Positions 7,879-17,920 are shown, counted from the first letter of the stretch. The stretch is 41,047 nucleotides of DNA from an uncultured Roseburia sp. (GCA_947088345.1 CAMUGE010000030.1:1-41047), one strand, 5' to 3'. Notes: generated by a model from the letters alone, not told the origin. Program-made: numbers and translations.

Positions 7879-9822
7879 TTATATGCATATATATTGAAAA
7901 TTTCCTGCCGAAAGCAGCGGTATTATCTGCTTCTGATTTTTTTCATCCAGACATACAACAATCCCGGTATCCTCCGTGTTCTTAATTTCCGATAAAAACA
8001 AAACGCGTTTTCCATCCTGCATCTTCCTGCGAGGCTGTCCGTCAGAAACAACATAGGCCTCGATCCGGGAAATCGTACTCCGATACTCCATTGCCTTTCT
8101 GCCTGTCCCGTAAACATAAATGATGCTGTGCGTATTACAAAATTCAGCTAATACGCCTTTAAAAATCAGTTTCTCAATATCCGAAAATGAATCTGCTCTG
8201 CCGTAAAAGCGCTCCGTCTGACCGATCATTCGGTTCAGATAATACTGAAGGTTAACTGTCTGTAAAGACGCATACTGATCACTCTGTACAATTCCGGTAT
8301 AATATCCCTGGCTCTGCGCTATATATGGCCATATATAGCGCAGACAGTTCCTGTCCGGCAGTTCCTTTGGCATACTTTCTAATATTTTGCCCCTGATCCA
8401 GATATTTTCAGAATAGGAAAAAAGCCGCTGCTCTTTTGAAAGCCGGCACGAAATACGATTTCTTCGGATATACGCTTCAACCTCTTCGTAATAATCTTCC
8501 CAATCATTGGATATCCTGCAAAAATATCCTGCAAAATTTGGCGCCGGCGGCGTCAGTAATCCTAACCGTTTTTCTTTCTCAAAACACTGTATTACATGTT
8601 CCACATATGTTACGCCGCAAAGAAGATTGTGCCAGGAAAGATAAAAATAAGATTTTCCAGTGCAGCTTGGCTTATCATCACTGCTTACATCACAGTCATG
8701 CAAAAGACACAGATACCTGTAGCGGCTCCATTCCTCTCGGATCAGTTCCCTCTGATCTGCATCCTGCAGTACAATACATCGATAACCGCTTTTTCTATAG
8801 CAGTCTGCAATCTTCGGATGATGCGTATAAATCTTTATCGAAAGACTGCCAAAGAGCCGGTCCAGATAAGCCAAAACAATTTCTGCCGCCTGTAAATGTT
8901 CTGCAAAAACAATAATTGCAGCATCCGCAAACCGGCAGTGATCCCCCGTCTCCTTGCACGGTATCACATACCCTAAATGGAACTTTCTCTGCAGTTCTGA
9001 CAGGTCAAAGGAACGAATCAGGTTTTCCCAGATCAAATCCGTATCATATTCCGTATTCTGTTCTATATATGTAAGCGCCAGCTTCAGATTCTCCTGCGTC
9101 TGCATATCCAGCATATCAAATATAACCGGCTTCTTTTTTAAAAAAGGAAAATTTCTTTTCGCAATCAGTTCATACTGCAGATATCCGTACTGCATATAAT
9201 TGTTGCTGTTGTTTATGTCTGAATCATTTGCAGACAGATCTGCCAGACACTGATATGCAAAACCCGACGCATGAAAACAGGATGTAAAAACCATCTCATG
9301 TTTTGTCACAACATCCTCAAACCTGTCAAAATACGGCATATGTTCCCAGTACTGCCGAAACTCTTTGGATCGAAACATGTTACGCCGCACTGCCAGAAAA
9401 TAGCTCTGTATATGCTCTCTTACGATTTCATCGCATGTTTCTCTGTCCGCATGTTTTGTGAGTCCCCAGAAGTCGCATACACGGCCGTCCATTTCGTCAA
9501 AAATAAGTTTCATACTTATAAACGGACCATAAAAGGAATCATTTGCCAATATCAGCTCCTCATAATGATACAGATTATCCCAGCCAATATAGCTGCAAAT
9601 AGCATCCTTAAATCCACCCGCATCAAAGCCCCGATTATCTCTGTATACAATACGGTCTGCATACGGGGAAATCATCTGCTCCCCTTTCCATGCAGAGCGG
9701 GAATTACAAACCGCGAGCAGGTAAGTGCAGCACGACTTTAACTCTTTCAGCATATATGCGATATATCTGTCTATGACATTTTCGCTGTCATAGATCAGAT
9801 AAATACACAGTCGTTTCCTCAT
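7879..9822 (-). CDS. RgpF-like rhamnan synthesis family protein
   Basis: A 647-residue protein matching the RgpF (rhamnan synthesis F) style: an N-terminal module with LCIYLIYDSENVIDRYI, YRDNRGFDAGGFKDAI and LILANDSFYGP, and a second module with AAIIVFAEHL, CLLHDCDVSS, CFEKEKRLGLLTPP and RRNRISC. The last 100 residues form the cluster's recurrent Rossmann domain (IIYVYGTGRKAMEYR). Family members transfer rhamnose or related sugars during cell-wall polysaccharide synthesis; the sugar here is not determined. The ATG at 9822 has a GGGGGAG site and overlaps the previous gene by 35 nt, so translational coupling is likely. The in-frame extension to 9918 is inside the upstream gene and rejected. Confidence 0.85.
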   Translation of the reverse strand: MRKRLCIYLIYDSENVIDRYIAYMLKELKSCCTYLLAVCNSRSAWKGEQMISPYADRIVYRDNRGFDAGGFKDAICSYIGWDNLYHYEELILANDSFYGPFISMKLIFDEMDGRVCDFWGLTKHADRETCDEIVREHIQSYFLAVRRNMFRSKEFRQYWEHMPYFDRFEDVVTKHEMVFTSCFHASGFAYQCLADLSANDSDINNSNNYMQYGYLQYELIAKRNFPFLKKKPVIFDMLDMQTQENLKLALTYIEQNTEYDTDLIWENLIRSFDLSELQRKFHLGYVIPCKETGDHCRFADAAIIVFAEHLQAAEIVLAYLDRLFGSLSIKIYTHHPKIADCYRKSGYRCIVLQDADQRELIREEWSRYRYLCLLHDCDVSSDDKPSCTGKSYFYLSWHNLLCGVTYVEHVIQCFEKEKRLGLLTPPAPNFAGYFCRISNDWEDYYEEVEAYIRRNRISCRLSKEQRLFSYSENIWIRGKILESMPKELPDRNCLRYIWPYIAQSQGYYTGIVQSDQYASLQTVNLQYYLNRMIGQTERFYGRADSFSDIEKLIFKGVLAEFCNTHSIIYVYGTGRKAMEYRSTISRIEAYVVSDGQPRRKMQDGKRVLFLSEIKNTEDTGIVVCLDEKNQKQIIPLLSAGNFQYICI

Positions 9823-10963
9823 AATCTCCCCCGCCATCCTCCATACCCGGATTCCACATATCTTCCAGTATATCCTCGATGGACACGACCGGACAGTCAC
9901 AGCCTTTTGCAAATTCATCTCTTATCTCTTTAAAATGCAAAACCGAAGTGACAATTACCAGATCCGCATTCCCTCTATACTCTGACGGTTTTATCACTTC
10001 TATCCCGGCAAAAGCAAATTTGTCCTGGCGATCAATGATACAGCTCACTTTTATATCCGAGTTTTTCAGTTCGTTCAGCAAATGTGTCCCAAATTCGGCA
10101 TAACCATAAACGGCAATCTTTTTTACGCCCTTTCTGCGCAGATAGTCGGAAACAGACAATCCGGCCTGACGCAATGCGAGCCATTGATTATAGATGCCTG
10201 TGTAACACGCAGAATAATCCTTTTCTTCGGGAAGCATGGATCTATTTTCTGCTGTCAGCAAATGAAGCTCCTCAAATATCTTCCTTGTCTCCCTTGCATT
10301 TAACGCTACCGAATCCGCCCTCTCACTCAGCCCTCCCAGCGTATACCGGCAGACTGGAAAATCCAGCCTTTTCACTTTCTTTTTCATCAAAAGGCACTTA
10401 TAGTACCACTTCAGCTCCGCACGCAAACGATATGTCGTATCAAACAGATTCTGCCTAAAACAATCTTTATCAGCGAAAATGGATTGATGAATCAATCCCA
10501 GCCGTTCCCGTTTTAATTGCCCGGATATATCTTTTCCCTGCGGATTTTCAATGGAACCGGCTATCTGCAGGTATTCGTCGCCATTTGGAAAAATTACAAT
10601 ACTTGATCCATAGTACCAGTCCATCCCCGGCGTCGCTTCGATCCGATCCGCAACATCCTGCAATGTATGTTGATCCATGAAAAAATCTCCGCTGTTAATA
10701 AAACAGATATAGTCTCCGCACGCTCTCGACAGCGCGCGATTCATGGCGTCATATACTCCGCCGTCCTTCTCCGAATACATTTTCAAATGATTTTTTGGGT
10801 AAAAAACACTGGCACGCGAAACAATCTCCAGTGTCCGGTCCAGAGAACCGCCGTCCTGAATAATATGTTCATAGTCCGAATAAGTCTGTCGATATACAGA
10901 CTCTAATGTTTTTTGCAGTCTTTTTTCTTCGTTATAACAGATCGTTATGATCGAAAATTTCAT
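9788..10963 (-). CDS. GT2 glycosyltransferase with C-terminal Rossmann domain
   Basis: A 391-residue inverting GT-A transferase. It starts FSIITICYNEEKRLQKT and has IIQDGGSLDRT, the GGVYDAMNRAL acceptor-loop motif and a SGD variant of the DxD metal site (CFINSGDFF), a pattern seen in WcaA/WbbD-like GT2 enzymes. Residues from about 285 on form a Rossmann-like domain (KIAVYGYAEFGTHLLNEL ... PVVSIEDIL). The ATG at 10963 matches the family start; the ribosome site is weak (GGCGGGAT). It sits between the aminotransferase and the RgpF-like gene and overlaps the latter. Confidence 0.88.
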   Translation of the reverse strand: MKFSIITICYNEEKRLQKTLESVYRQTYSDYEHIIQDGGSLDRTLEIVSRASVFYPKNHLKMYSEKDGGVYDAMNRALSRACGDYICFINSGDFFMDQHTLQDVADRIEATPGMDWYYGSSIVIFPNGDEYLQIAGSIENPQGKDISGQLKRERLGLIHQSIFADKDCFRQNLFDTTYRLRAELKWYYKCLLMKKKVKRLDFPVCRYTLGGLSERADSVALNARETRKIFEELHLLTAENRSMLPEEKDYSACYTGIYNQWLALRQAGLSVSDYLRRKGVKKIAVYGYAEFGTHLLNELKNSDIKVSCIIDRQDKFAFAGIEVIKPSEYRGNADLVIVTSVLHFKEIRDEFAKGCDCPVVSIEDILEDMWNPGMEDGGGDYEETTVYLSDL

Positions 10964-10985
10964 CTCTATATCCCGCCAATATTTT

Positions 10986-12083
10986 TTACATGCAAAACTC
11001 ATTGATACATGCAATCACATAATCCTGCTCTTCTTTTTTCATTCCATTGTACAGCGGAATGGACAGTACACTGTCCGCATACTTTTCCGCAACAGGAAAA
11101 CTGCCTCTTTTGATACCAAGATATTGATACGCCTCCGACAGATGAGGCGGAATCGGGTAATGAATTGCTGTTTCAATCTGTTTTGTCTTCAAATAATGAA
11201 TCAGTTTCTGGCGATCCTCACATTTTATAACAAATTGATGCCATACATGAGATGCTCCCTCAAGAATATCCGGCAATTCAATGGCCGTATTGCTGATCTC
11301 ATGCAGATATCTGTCACATATCTGTTCTCTCTCCTCCTGAAGCTCTTTTATATGCTTAAGTTTCACTCTTAAAAAACCTGCCTGTATCTCATCCAGTCTG
11401 GAATTTGCGCCTACAACCTTATTAAAATACTTTTTATCGCTCCCATAATTCCTGAACATTCGGACATTCTGTGCAATCGCGCCGTCATTTGTGACAATTG
11501 CACCTCCGTCTCCAAACGCTCCTAAATTTTTTGATGGATAAAATGAAAAACATCCGATATCCCCAAATGTTCCTGTTTTTTTCCCGCCATACAACGCCCC
11601 ATGAGACTGCGCGCAATCTTCTACAACTTTTAAACCATGCTTTTTTGCAATCTTCAAAATATACTCCATGTTCGACGCCTGTCCGTAGAGATGGACAACC
11701 AGTATCGCTTTTGTTTTCTCTGTGATTTTTTCTTCCACACGAGCGGCATCCAGATTAAAATATCTGTCCGGTTCTATAAAAACAGGAGTCGCCCCGTTAA
11801 TCGTAATTCCCATAACACTTGCAATATATGTATTTGCCTGGACAATCACCTCGTCTTTCGGACCAATCCCAAGCATTTTAAACGCAATCCAAAGTGCGTC
11901 TAATCCACTGGCAAGCCCTACGCAGTGCCCTGCCCCCAAATATTGTGCAAATTCCTCCTCAAAAGAAGCGACCTCATTCCCCAATACATACCATCCTGAA
12001 TGCAGTACGTCCAACAACTTTTGCTCATATTCACTTTGATACATCCGAACGCCTCTGTCCAGCCTGTTCGCCATTACCTGCAT
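10986..12083 (-). CDS. DegT/DnrJ/EryC1 sugar aminotransferase (FdtB/QdtB-like)
   Basis: A 365-residue PLP-dependent aminotransferase of the DegT/DnrJ/EryC1/StrS family. Visible features are NRLDRG at the start, [11 protein letters not shown], the [11 protein letters not shown] cofactor loop and the PLP lysine in [15 protein letters not shown] (K185). Together with the FdtA/QdtA-type ketoisomerase at 13115-13549 it should convert a dTDP-3-keto-6-deoxyhexose to a dTDP-3-amino-3,6-dideoxyhexose (Fucp3N or Quip3N type); this is inference from the pairing, and no acetyltransferase partner is present. No dTDP-glucose pathway genes (rmlA, rmlB) lie in the window, so the precursor must come from elsewhere. 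Confidence 0.9.
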   Translation of the reverse strand: MQVMANRLDRGVRMYQSEYEQKLLDVLHSGWYVLGNEVASFEEEFAQYLGAGHCVGLASGLDALWIAFKMLGIGPKDEVIVQANTYIASVMGITINGATPVFIEPDRYFNLDAARVEEKITEKTKAILVVHLYGQASNMEYILKIAKKHGLKVVEDCAQSHGALYGGKKTGTFGDIGCFSFYPSKNLGAFGDGGAIVTNDGAIAQNVRMFRNYGSDKKYFNKVVGANSRLDEIQAGFLRVKLKHIKELQEEREQICDRYLHEISNTAIELPDILEGASHVWHQFVIKCEDRQKLIHYLKTKQIETAIHYPIPPHLSEAYQYLGIKRGSFPVAEKYADSVLSIPLYNGMKKEEQDYVIACINEFCM

Positions 12084-12121
12084 AAGCCTTTATCTCTTCT
12101 TTCCATTGATACGTTTTGTCT

Positions 12122-13093
12122 TCAGCAAAACAGTGAATACTGATAATAATTTTTTTTATGGTCTAATCTGTCCATATCGTCATCCCGAAACACACATTCA
12201 TTTCTCCAAATTCCCTCTTTTAACTGATATGTCCGGCATATTTGTTCCGTATAACGTATATATTTTTTGTAGACAAAAACAAGCGCTGTGTCCGGTAAGC
12301 AATACATATTATCCGCGAAATGAACAACGTCTTTATTAAAAAAAGAGAGACTGTGAAAATGATAAAAAACAAGAGGCGCCTTACTTCCGGTGGCCCTTTC
12401 CTGCAAAAATATCTTTCCTTCCCGCTCAAAAAAGCTGTATTGACTAACGTTCCAGGGCGCTACGCCTCCCCCCAAATGCTCCAGATCATGCACTCCCTCA
12501 AATTTCTCGTGAAAAAAATCCAAATACATCTGATCGCCAAACCGATTTTTTTCATTGACTGCAAAACACCATTCTATACATTTGTCTGCCCACCATCGCA
12601 AAACTTTCATCCCATTTTCGTTGTTTCGAATTGTTACAAACTGGACGCATTATTTTCCCGACACTTTTGTCTGATCACAATAGTCCGAATATCTGTGCGC
12701 CGTAATCAGGACCGCATCCTGTTCGGATAGCTCCTGAAACAATTCCTCCGGATCTGAAAAAAAACAAATGTCCGCATCTACATACGTGCACGCTGGTACA
12801 TGAAAACGTTCTATAATATACAGAATGGATTTTGAGGAGCACGTCCAGCAGTATTCTGCGGCAGTCCGTTCCCCCTTTACCCGCAGCAAGTCCTCATCCT
12901 CAAATTCTTCCAGCGATATGACAGACACCTTATCCAAATTCCAGTCTGTTAATCTGTCATACGTTGTCTTGTCAACTGCAATAATAAACAAATGAAAATC
13001 TGTCATTTCTTTTTTCAGTGATTCATACATGATAAGTCCGCGGGACATATAATTGGAATGAAACAATGTCACAAAATATTTTAAATCCGTCAT
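12122..13093 (-). pseudogene. GT8-like glycosyltransferase with in-frame TAA
   Basis: One 323-codon gene read straight through, interrupted by a TAA at codon 148 (12650-12652). The first part (LKYFVTLFHSNYMSRGLIMYESL ... TYVDADICFFSDPEEL) has the strand-loop start and DxD-like DAD of GT-A transferases of GT8 type. After the stop the same frame continues as CVQFVTIRNNENGMKVLRWWADKC, which is normal for this family. A tyrosine codon (TAT/TAC) at the stop position would be one base away. The downstream part could restart at an ATG at 12610 but lacks a ribosome site there. It lies between the aminotransferase and the ketoisomerase, so it may transfer the aminosugar. Confidence 0.82.
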
Positions 13094-13114
13094 AGTAATC
13101 CATCCTGCCCCTTT

Positions 13115-13549
13115 CTACCGATGCTGAATAAAGGCGTTGCTCTCCGATATCATCTTTTTATACACGTCGTAATCCCGAATGTATTCACTGTTATCATAAT
13201 GCTCATTTGAAAGCACCAACAGAACAGAATCTTTCGAAAAATCATACATATCTTTCCATAACATAGCCGGAAGATAAATCCCCATTCTTGGTTTGTTCAA
13301 TTCGACAACTGCTGTTGAAAAACCGTCGTCAATTTTTATTTTTGTACTCCCCGCAACATTTATTAATACAAATTCCGACTTTTTATTTGCATGGCTTCCG
13401 CGTATCATGGAAGCGTCTGTTCCATACATATAGAAAACACGTTTAATTTCGAATGGAATGTCCTGCCCGCCCTCTATTACAACCAGATTTCCTCTTTCAT
13501 CACCCATCTCCGGCAGCTCAAGTATTTTATAATGTTCATGTATTTTCAT
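13115..13549 (-). CDS. FdtA/QdtA-like sugar 3,4-ketoisomerase (cupin)
   Basis: A 144-residue cupin of the FdtA/QdtA/WxcM type, the usual size. It aligns over its whole length with dTDP-4-keto-6-deoxyglucose 3,4-ketoisomerases: ERGNLVVIEGGQDIPFEIKRVFY, then RGSHANKKSEFVL, and LPAMLWKDMYDFS with a YIRDYD end. In characterised FdtA the motif is RGxHAHK with two active-site histidines; here the second is Asn (H53-A-N55). That may mark a subfamily with altered activity. Its ATG overlaps the upstream stop as ATGA, showing tight coupling. The product is probably used by the aminotransferase at 10986-12083. Confidence 0.85.
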   Translation of the reverse strand: MKIHEHYKILELPEMGDERGNLVVIEGGQDIPFEIKRVFYMYGTDASMIRGSHANKKSEFVLINVAGSTKIKIDDGFSTAVVELNKPRMGIYLPAMLWKDMYDFSKDSVLLVLSNEHYDNSEYIRDYDVYKKMISESNAFIQHR

Positions 13550-14718
13550 TCTTTTCTGCGCTCCATCAAATAACCCTTATAACGAAATTCTCTGCCGTCT
13601 ACATATGCAATGCCGCCGTCTGCTTCCGAATCAAATTCTGTAACTTTCCTGTACTTTTTACTCAGAATATCCATTAACTCATACTCCCCTATGATTCGAA
13701 CCGGATATGACGCATTATATATATTCTCCCCGACATACTGAATGCAAATTCTTGACCGCTCACATACCGCCTGTCTTTCGATCAAAATGTATCTCGCGCC
13801 CAATTCCGTTAACTCGGACAATATATTCTGATAATCCGGCAGATACTGCAAAACACTGGACAAAAGAATCAGATCTGTCTGCTCTTCCTTTAATTGATCC
13901 ATATTGTGATAAAATTTCAGTTCGTGATTGGAAACTTCTTTTTGTCCGAGGAACACATAAGTATCCTGTTCGACTATATTCCAGGTAAAGTCTACGCCAA
14001 ACTGATAGAAAAAAGCTCTGTTTCTCCAGTATTCGCTTCCAAGCGCCCCTCCAAAATCCAGAATATGTATATGCTTTTTTTCAGATGCCAGCAGTCCAAA
14101 CAGACTGATCAGCCTGAAATTATATTCGTTCGTGTAAAACAATACGGAATCCCTCTCAAAGCAGGCTTTCTGTTCCATCACCTGCTTTGTAGCAGATAAT
14201 ACCTTTTTCGCAATACTCTCGTCTTCATATCCTCTGACATGCCGCCTTGCTTCCTGCCACGAATGATAATTTCCGGTAAAATAGTAATCTGCATTATTTT
14301 CCCGCGGCAAATGATAAAATTCCCCTTCATCATTTGCCGTATACAGCAGTACCGCCTGATCCGCCGCGCCATGCAGTTTTAAAAAAGTTGAAATATCTTC
14401 CTGATATTTAAAACTTGAAATTACAACGCAATCTATTTTCGTAAAATCCACTTCTTCCGGAGTATAGACGGACCTTCCATATACTTCATGTATCTGATAG
14501 TCATTCGCGTTTTTGTCAATAAAAAAATCGATCTGATATTTTAATAAATCTGTATATTCCAACAACTTTTCGGTATGCTTTCCAAGACACCATACTGCGC
14601 TCTTTTTGTCTTCCAATCTTTTCAGGATATGGTTGATCCCCCCTATTTTTTCCTCGAAAAACATTGCTTCCTCCGTATTTAACAAATCGACTGCGATAGC
14701 TTTCATTGCCGTTCTCAT
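13546..14718 (-). CDS. TIGR04325-type methyltransferase with N-terminal Rossmann domain
   Basis: A protein of about 390 residues. The first about 130 residues are a Rossmann-like domain (SAVWCLGKHTEKLLEYT ... VVISSFKYQEDIS). The remainder resembles the TIGR04325 family of putative methyltransferases: YYFTGNYHSWQEA, a SAM-binding-like ILDFGGALGSEYWRNR, LILLSSVLQYLPD and RYILIERQAV. The start is set at 14718, where ATG overlaps the upstream stop (ATGA); 14706 is an alternative, and neither has a strong ribosome site. The upstream frame beyond 14718 is shadow. The acceptor is unknown; O-methylation of a glycan is the natural guess. Confidence 0.8.
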   Translation of the reverse strand: MRTAMKAIAVDLLNTEEAMFFEEKIGGINHILKRLEDKKSAVWCLGKHTEKLLEYTDLLKYQIDFFIDKNANDYQIHEVYGRSVYTPEEVDFTKIDCVVISSFKYQEDISTFLKLHGAADQAVLLYTANDEGEFYHLPRENNADYYFTGNYHSWQEARRHVRGYEDESIAKKVLSATKQVMEQKACFERDSVLFYTNEYNFRLISLFGLLASEKKHIHILDFGGALGSEYWRNRAFFYQFGVDFTWNIVEQDTYVFLGQKEVSNHELKFYHNMDQLKEEQTDLILLSSVLQYLPDYQNILSELTELGARYILIERQAVCERSRICIQYVGENIYNASYPVRIIGEYELMDILSKKYRKVTEFDSEADGGIAYVDGREFRYKGYLMERRKE

Positions 14719-15746
14719 TTTTTTCTTGCAACTACAATGTTGTCCAGATACAGGTCTTTCTCGTCCCTGTATAATTTTGATAAGAGATATCCCTTTACAT
14801 TGATGAAAAATATCCCTGTTTTTCTGAACAGCGATTTTTCTTTTCCGCAAAACAACTTTTCGCATATAAATACATTCTGCATCTGTGCAATTGCTTCACT
14901 AAAATTTCCGGATTTGTGACATTTTAAAATGCTAAAACCATGCGATTCCATAAACATCTGTATTCCATTTTGTGTAAACCTTCTAAAGTCAAACGGTTTT
15001 AAGTGTTCCGGATAAACAAATGGCGCCGTTAACAGAACATACCCGCCAGGTTTGAGGACCCTGTGAATTTCGGTTATGATTTCATCCAAATTTGGAATAT
15101 GCTCAAAAACTTGGGAACACAGAATACTGTCGAATGTATCATTTTCAAACGGCAATGTTTTCCCGTCATAATAGACTACACCCGGATCTTTTATTTCCGA
15201 TTCAATTTCCACCCCAACATATTCCTCCGTTGAAAACAGCTGCTGATACGGCTTTATACCACAGCCAAAATCCAGGCATTTCCCGCCAATATATTTTCTA
15301 TTCTCCCGAATATACTTTAACAGCCCTTTTCGCGCAAAAAAATACGGATGGATACAGATAGAAATAGCGGATGGATAAAACTCCTGTCTGATACGTAACA
15401 TTCTGTATCTTAGAACGGCTTTCCCATATAAATTCATACATTCGGAAAATATCTGTTTCTCCTTTGGGCATAACTGCGCCGCATAGACAGGAAGAATGTT
15501 TTTTATTCCCATTCCGCTCAGTTCAATCCTGATCTCTTCTGCAAATACGGAACTGGTGATCAGGATATAGTCAAACCTTATTTTCTTTAATAAACGGGGA
15601 CTGCAAACCCTGATTGCTCCAATTCTCATCCCCCATTTTTCCTGATCATGATCCACAATTGCAATCACTTTCACATGTCTGAAGTCAATGTAATTTAGTA
15701 CACTTTTTAAATTGCCGCCCGCACCGAATAAAACTATCTTTTTCAT
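14715..15746 (-). CDS. Rossmann domain fused to class I SAM methyltransferase
   Basis: A 343-residue fusion. Residues 1-105 carry the recurrent Rossmann domain (KKIVLFGAGGNLKSVL ... IVDHDQEKWG ... YILITSS). From about residue 140 it is a Methyltransf_11-type domain: CLDFGCGIKPYQQLF (SAM motif I), LPFENDTFDSILCSQVFEHI (motifs II-III) and VLKPGGYVLLTAPF. It probably methylates a glycan or a glycan-linked intermediate. The ATG at 15746 is preceded by TTAGGGACGG, a ribosome context nearly identical to that of the GT4 gene. The stop overlaps the next gene by 4 nt. Confidence 0.87.
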   Translation of the reverse strand: MKKIVLFGAGGNLKSVLNYIDFRHVKVIAIVDHDQEKWGMRIGAIRVCSPRLLKKIRFDYILITSSVFAEEIRIELSGMGIKNILPVYAAQLCPKEKQIFSECMNLYGKAVLRYRMLRIRQEFYPSAISICIHPYFFARKGLLKYIRENRKYIGGKCLDFGCGIKPYQQLFSTEEYVGVEIESEIKDPGVVYYDGKTLPFENDTFDSILCSQVFEHIPNLDEIITEIHRVLKPGGYVLLTAPFVYPEHLKPFDFRRFTQNGIQMFMESHGFSILKCHKSGNFSEAIAQMQNVFICEKLFCGKEKSLFRKTGIFFINVKGYLLSKLYRDEKDLYLDNIVVARKK

Positions 15747-15757
15747 ATTTTCCGTCC

Positions 15758-16936
15758 CTAACTGAACTCCGTTTTACATGAATGCCGCTGGCGCAGCAGG
15801 TCATGACCAATCAGGATTTTTTCCCTGGCAATCCCGCACTCCGTCAGCTGCTGTTTCACAGAAATACATTCCTGCTCATCCTGAATCATAATTACAATTT
15901 TGTCATATGTATAATTTGTAATCTGATCTGTCTGAATTATTTTCCTGCCTGCAAACCAACCATGTTTCTTTCTGTCGATAAACGCTATGATATAAAATTG
16001 ACGATTGACTACATTCTCATTTTGAACAAAAAACCCTCCTGCACCATAGAGCAGAATTTTCTCTTTTGACTCCCTGTCACGACTGATCACTGTATCACTG
16101 CCGAATAACGGTGCAAAAGCCTCTACTGTGTTCGGAAAAATCTCAACTTGATCAGGCAACCGAAATGTACTCTTATTTTCGCAGCTTAGCTTCACATCAT
16201 ATTGATCCGTATCCCCGCAATGAACCCCCGAACCATCCAGACCAATATTCCTGATTAAAGAATCGTAAGGGTTGATACAGACGCCCTCGTCCAATATAAC
16301 GCGCAGCGCCCAAAAAACAGCCCACGAGTCACAATTTCCCCTGACATTATCCAAAAGCATTCCCTCTAACCCCTTGCCCCAGATAGCATAATTCTTAGAA
16401 GCGTTTTCTTCCTGATACATTTTTCTGACAAGTTCATAATCTTTCGAAAACTTAGCCCATCTGTCCTTCCATGTTCCCCAGCCCCAGGAAGAAATGCGCC
16501 CGCATCCGTATATGTCATACGGCCCGCGTTCCAGCTCAACAGGGTAACTGTAGCCACTGACAGAATACACCTTTTGTACGTTCTGATATTTTTTAAAACA
16601 CTGTTGCATAAAACTGATAAAATTTACTGCCAAAACACAATCGTCCTCTAAAACAATGACGGCGTCATATTGCTCAAATACACGTTGAATCCCATCCAGA
16701 ATCGAATTTGCAAGTCCTTTATTCGCACTTGAAACAATAATTTCTGTCTGACACCAGTCAATATCACAAATCAGACGGTTTACACGCTCCCACTCTTTCA
16801 CATTGTCATACTCACGGCGCCCGTCCTGAAAAACAAATAATCTTTGAGGCAGCACTGTATTTTGTTTCAACGACTGCAATACCTGTTCGGTATGATAACT
16901 TCTGTTATAGGTAAACAATAATGTAGCTATCTTCAT
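15758..16936 (-). CDS. GT-A glycosyltransferase (GNT-I-like) with Rossmann tail
   Basis: A 392-residue transferase. The N terminus IATLLFTYNRSYHTEQVLQS, the segment SSANKGLANSI and the metal motif VLEDDCVLA are those of GT-A enzymes of the GNT-I/GT2 group that work on surface polysaccharides; YGCGRISSWGWGTWKDRW is a typical tail motif. From about residue 295 a Rossmann domain follows (KILLYGAGGFFVQNENVV ... FIDRKKHG ... DKIVIMIQDE). The ATG at 16936 has CAGGGG 8-9 nt upstream. The gene is intact and in order with its neighbours. Confidence 0.87.
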   Translation of the reverse strand: MKIATLLFTYNRSYHTEQVLQSLKQNTVLPQRLFVFQDGRREYDNVKEWERVNRLICDIDWCQTEIIVSSANKGLANSILDGIQRVFEQYDAVIVLEDDCVLAVNFISFMQQCFKKYQNVQKVYSVSGYSYPVELERGPYDIYGCGRISSWGWGTWKDRWAKFSKDYELVRKMYQEENASKNYAIWGKGLEGMLLDNVRGNCDSWAVFWALRVILDEGVCINPYDSLIRNIGLDGSGVHCGDTDQYDVKLSCENKSTFRLPDQVEIFPNTVEAFAPLFGSDTVISRDRESKEKILLYGAGGFFVQNENVVNRQFYIIAFIDRKKHGWFAGRKIIQTDQITNYTYDKIVIMIQDEQECISVKQQLTECGIAREKILIGHDLLRQRHSCKTEFS

Positions 16937-16963
16937 CTTAATTTCCCCTGCCGTTTTACACTC

Positions 16964-17920
16964 CTATTTACAGGCAACAATCAGGCACCTGTTTTCATCA
17001 AAAGCACGCCCGCCGATCCTGCATATCGCTTCAAACAACTGCGGGCTGACCTCTTTTCCTATTTCCAGATAATGATTGGGCCATACTTCCTGCACTTTTT
17101 CTACAGAATGAACAAAATATCCGGCCGCTTTAAAAAGGTTTCCAAGCGTCAGACAATTCCAGGTATATAAATGATTGTTAATCTCGCTTCTTGTATATTC
17201 GGTGTCACATGACTCATTTGGTACATAGCAAATCATTCTTCCATTTTCCTTTAGCTTCCCTCTCAATTCGCGTAAAGCCTTAAGCGGATGTTCCACATGT
17301 TCCAGAGTACCTGTAGATACAATAACATCTGCATATCCGTCCGGAATTTCGTCAATATATTTTACGCTTTGAATCCCTGACTTTCTTGCCGTCTCCCTTG
17401 CCGTATCATTGATTTCTATCCCTATTTTCTCTTTTACATGAATGCTGTTTAATAAATAACCTCCGCCCGATCCAAAGTCCACAACAGTCATATTTTCATT
17501 TATATACGGGCGAATCATCTCCGCTTTTATTTTCCCGCCAAACTCTCCGATTTGCTGCTGATACGCAAAATAATTCTCGTCATAATATTCCTCGCCGCCC
17601 CCAAAATCCACCTGAGAAATTGAGATAAAATTAAATATATTCTGATCTGACAGCTGTTGTCTGATCTCCCTTTCGTAACGGCTGCATATAATAATCATAG
17701 TATTCTGATTATTCTGTTTACATAATTCTTCAAACGACAGCACCGAAACGCCCTGCACGACCTTTACATGTTTATTCTTATCGTTATCACAAAAGGCAAT
17801 TACCTTTGTCTTGTCTTTCAGTTTCGCCAACCCTTTCTTTCCATTCTCTCCCGCTCCAAAAATAATTGTCTCTTTTTTTTCTAAATATTTTAAATAATCT
17901 ATATCATTGTTCAGATACAT
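16964..17920 (-). CDS. Rossmann domain fused to SAM methyltransferase
   Basis: A 318-residue protein built like the one at 14715-15746 but clearly divergent. An N-terminal Rossmann domain (ETIIFGAGENGKKGLAK ... AFCDNDKNKHVKVVQGVSV) is followed by a class I methyltransferase domain (MTVVDFGSGGGYLLNS, DVIVSTGTLEHVEHPLKALREL, GRMICYVPNE). The start codon follows the stop of the CapA gene with no gap, and AGGGAGG lies 8 nt upstream inside the end of that gene. The two Rossmann-methyltransferase fusions and the TIGR04325 protein suggest several methyl groups on the product. Confidence 0.87.
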   Translation of the reverse strand: MYLNNDIDYLKYLEKKETIIFGAGENGKKGLAKLKDKTKVIAFCDNDKNKHVKVVQGVSVLSFEELCKQNNQNTMIIICSRYEREIRQQLSDQNIFNFISISQVDFGGGEEYYDENYFAYQQQIGEFGGKIKAEMIRPYINENMTVVDFGSGGGYLLNSIHVKEKIGIEINDTARETARKSGIQSVKYIDEIPDGYADVIVSTGTLEHVEHPLKALRELRGKLKENGRMICYVPNESCDTEYTRSEINNHLYTWNCLTLGNLFKAAGYFVHSVEKVQEVWPNHYLEIGKEVSPQLFEAICRIGGRAFDENRCLIVACK

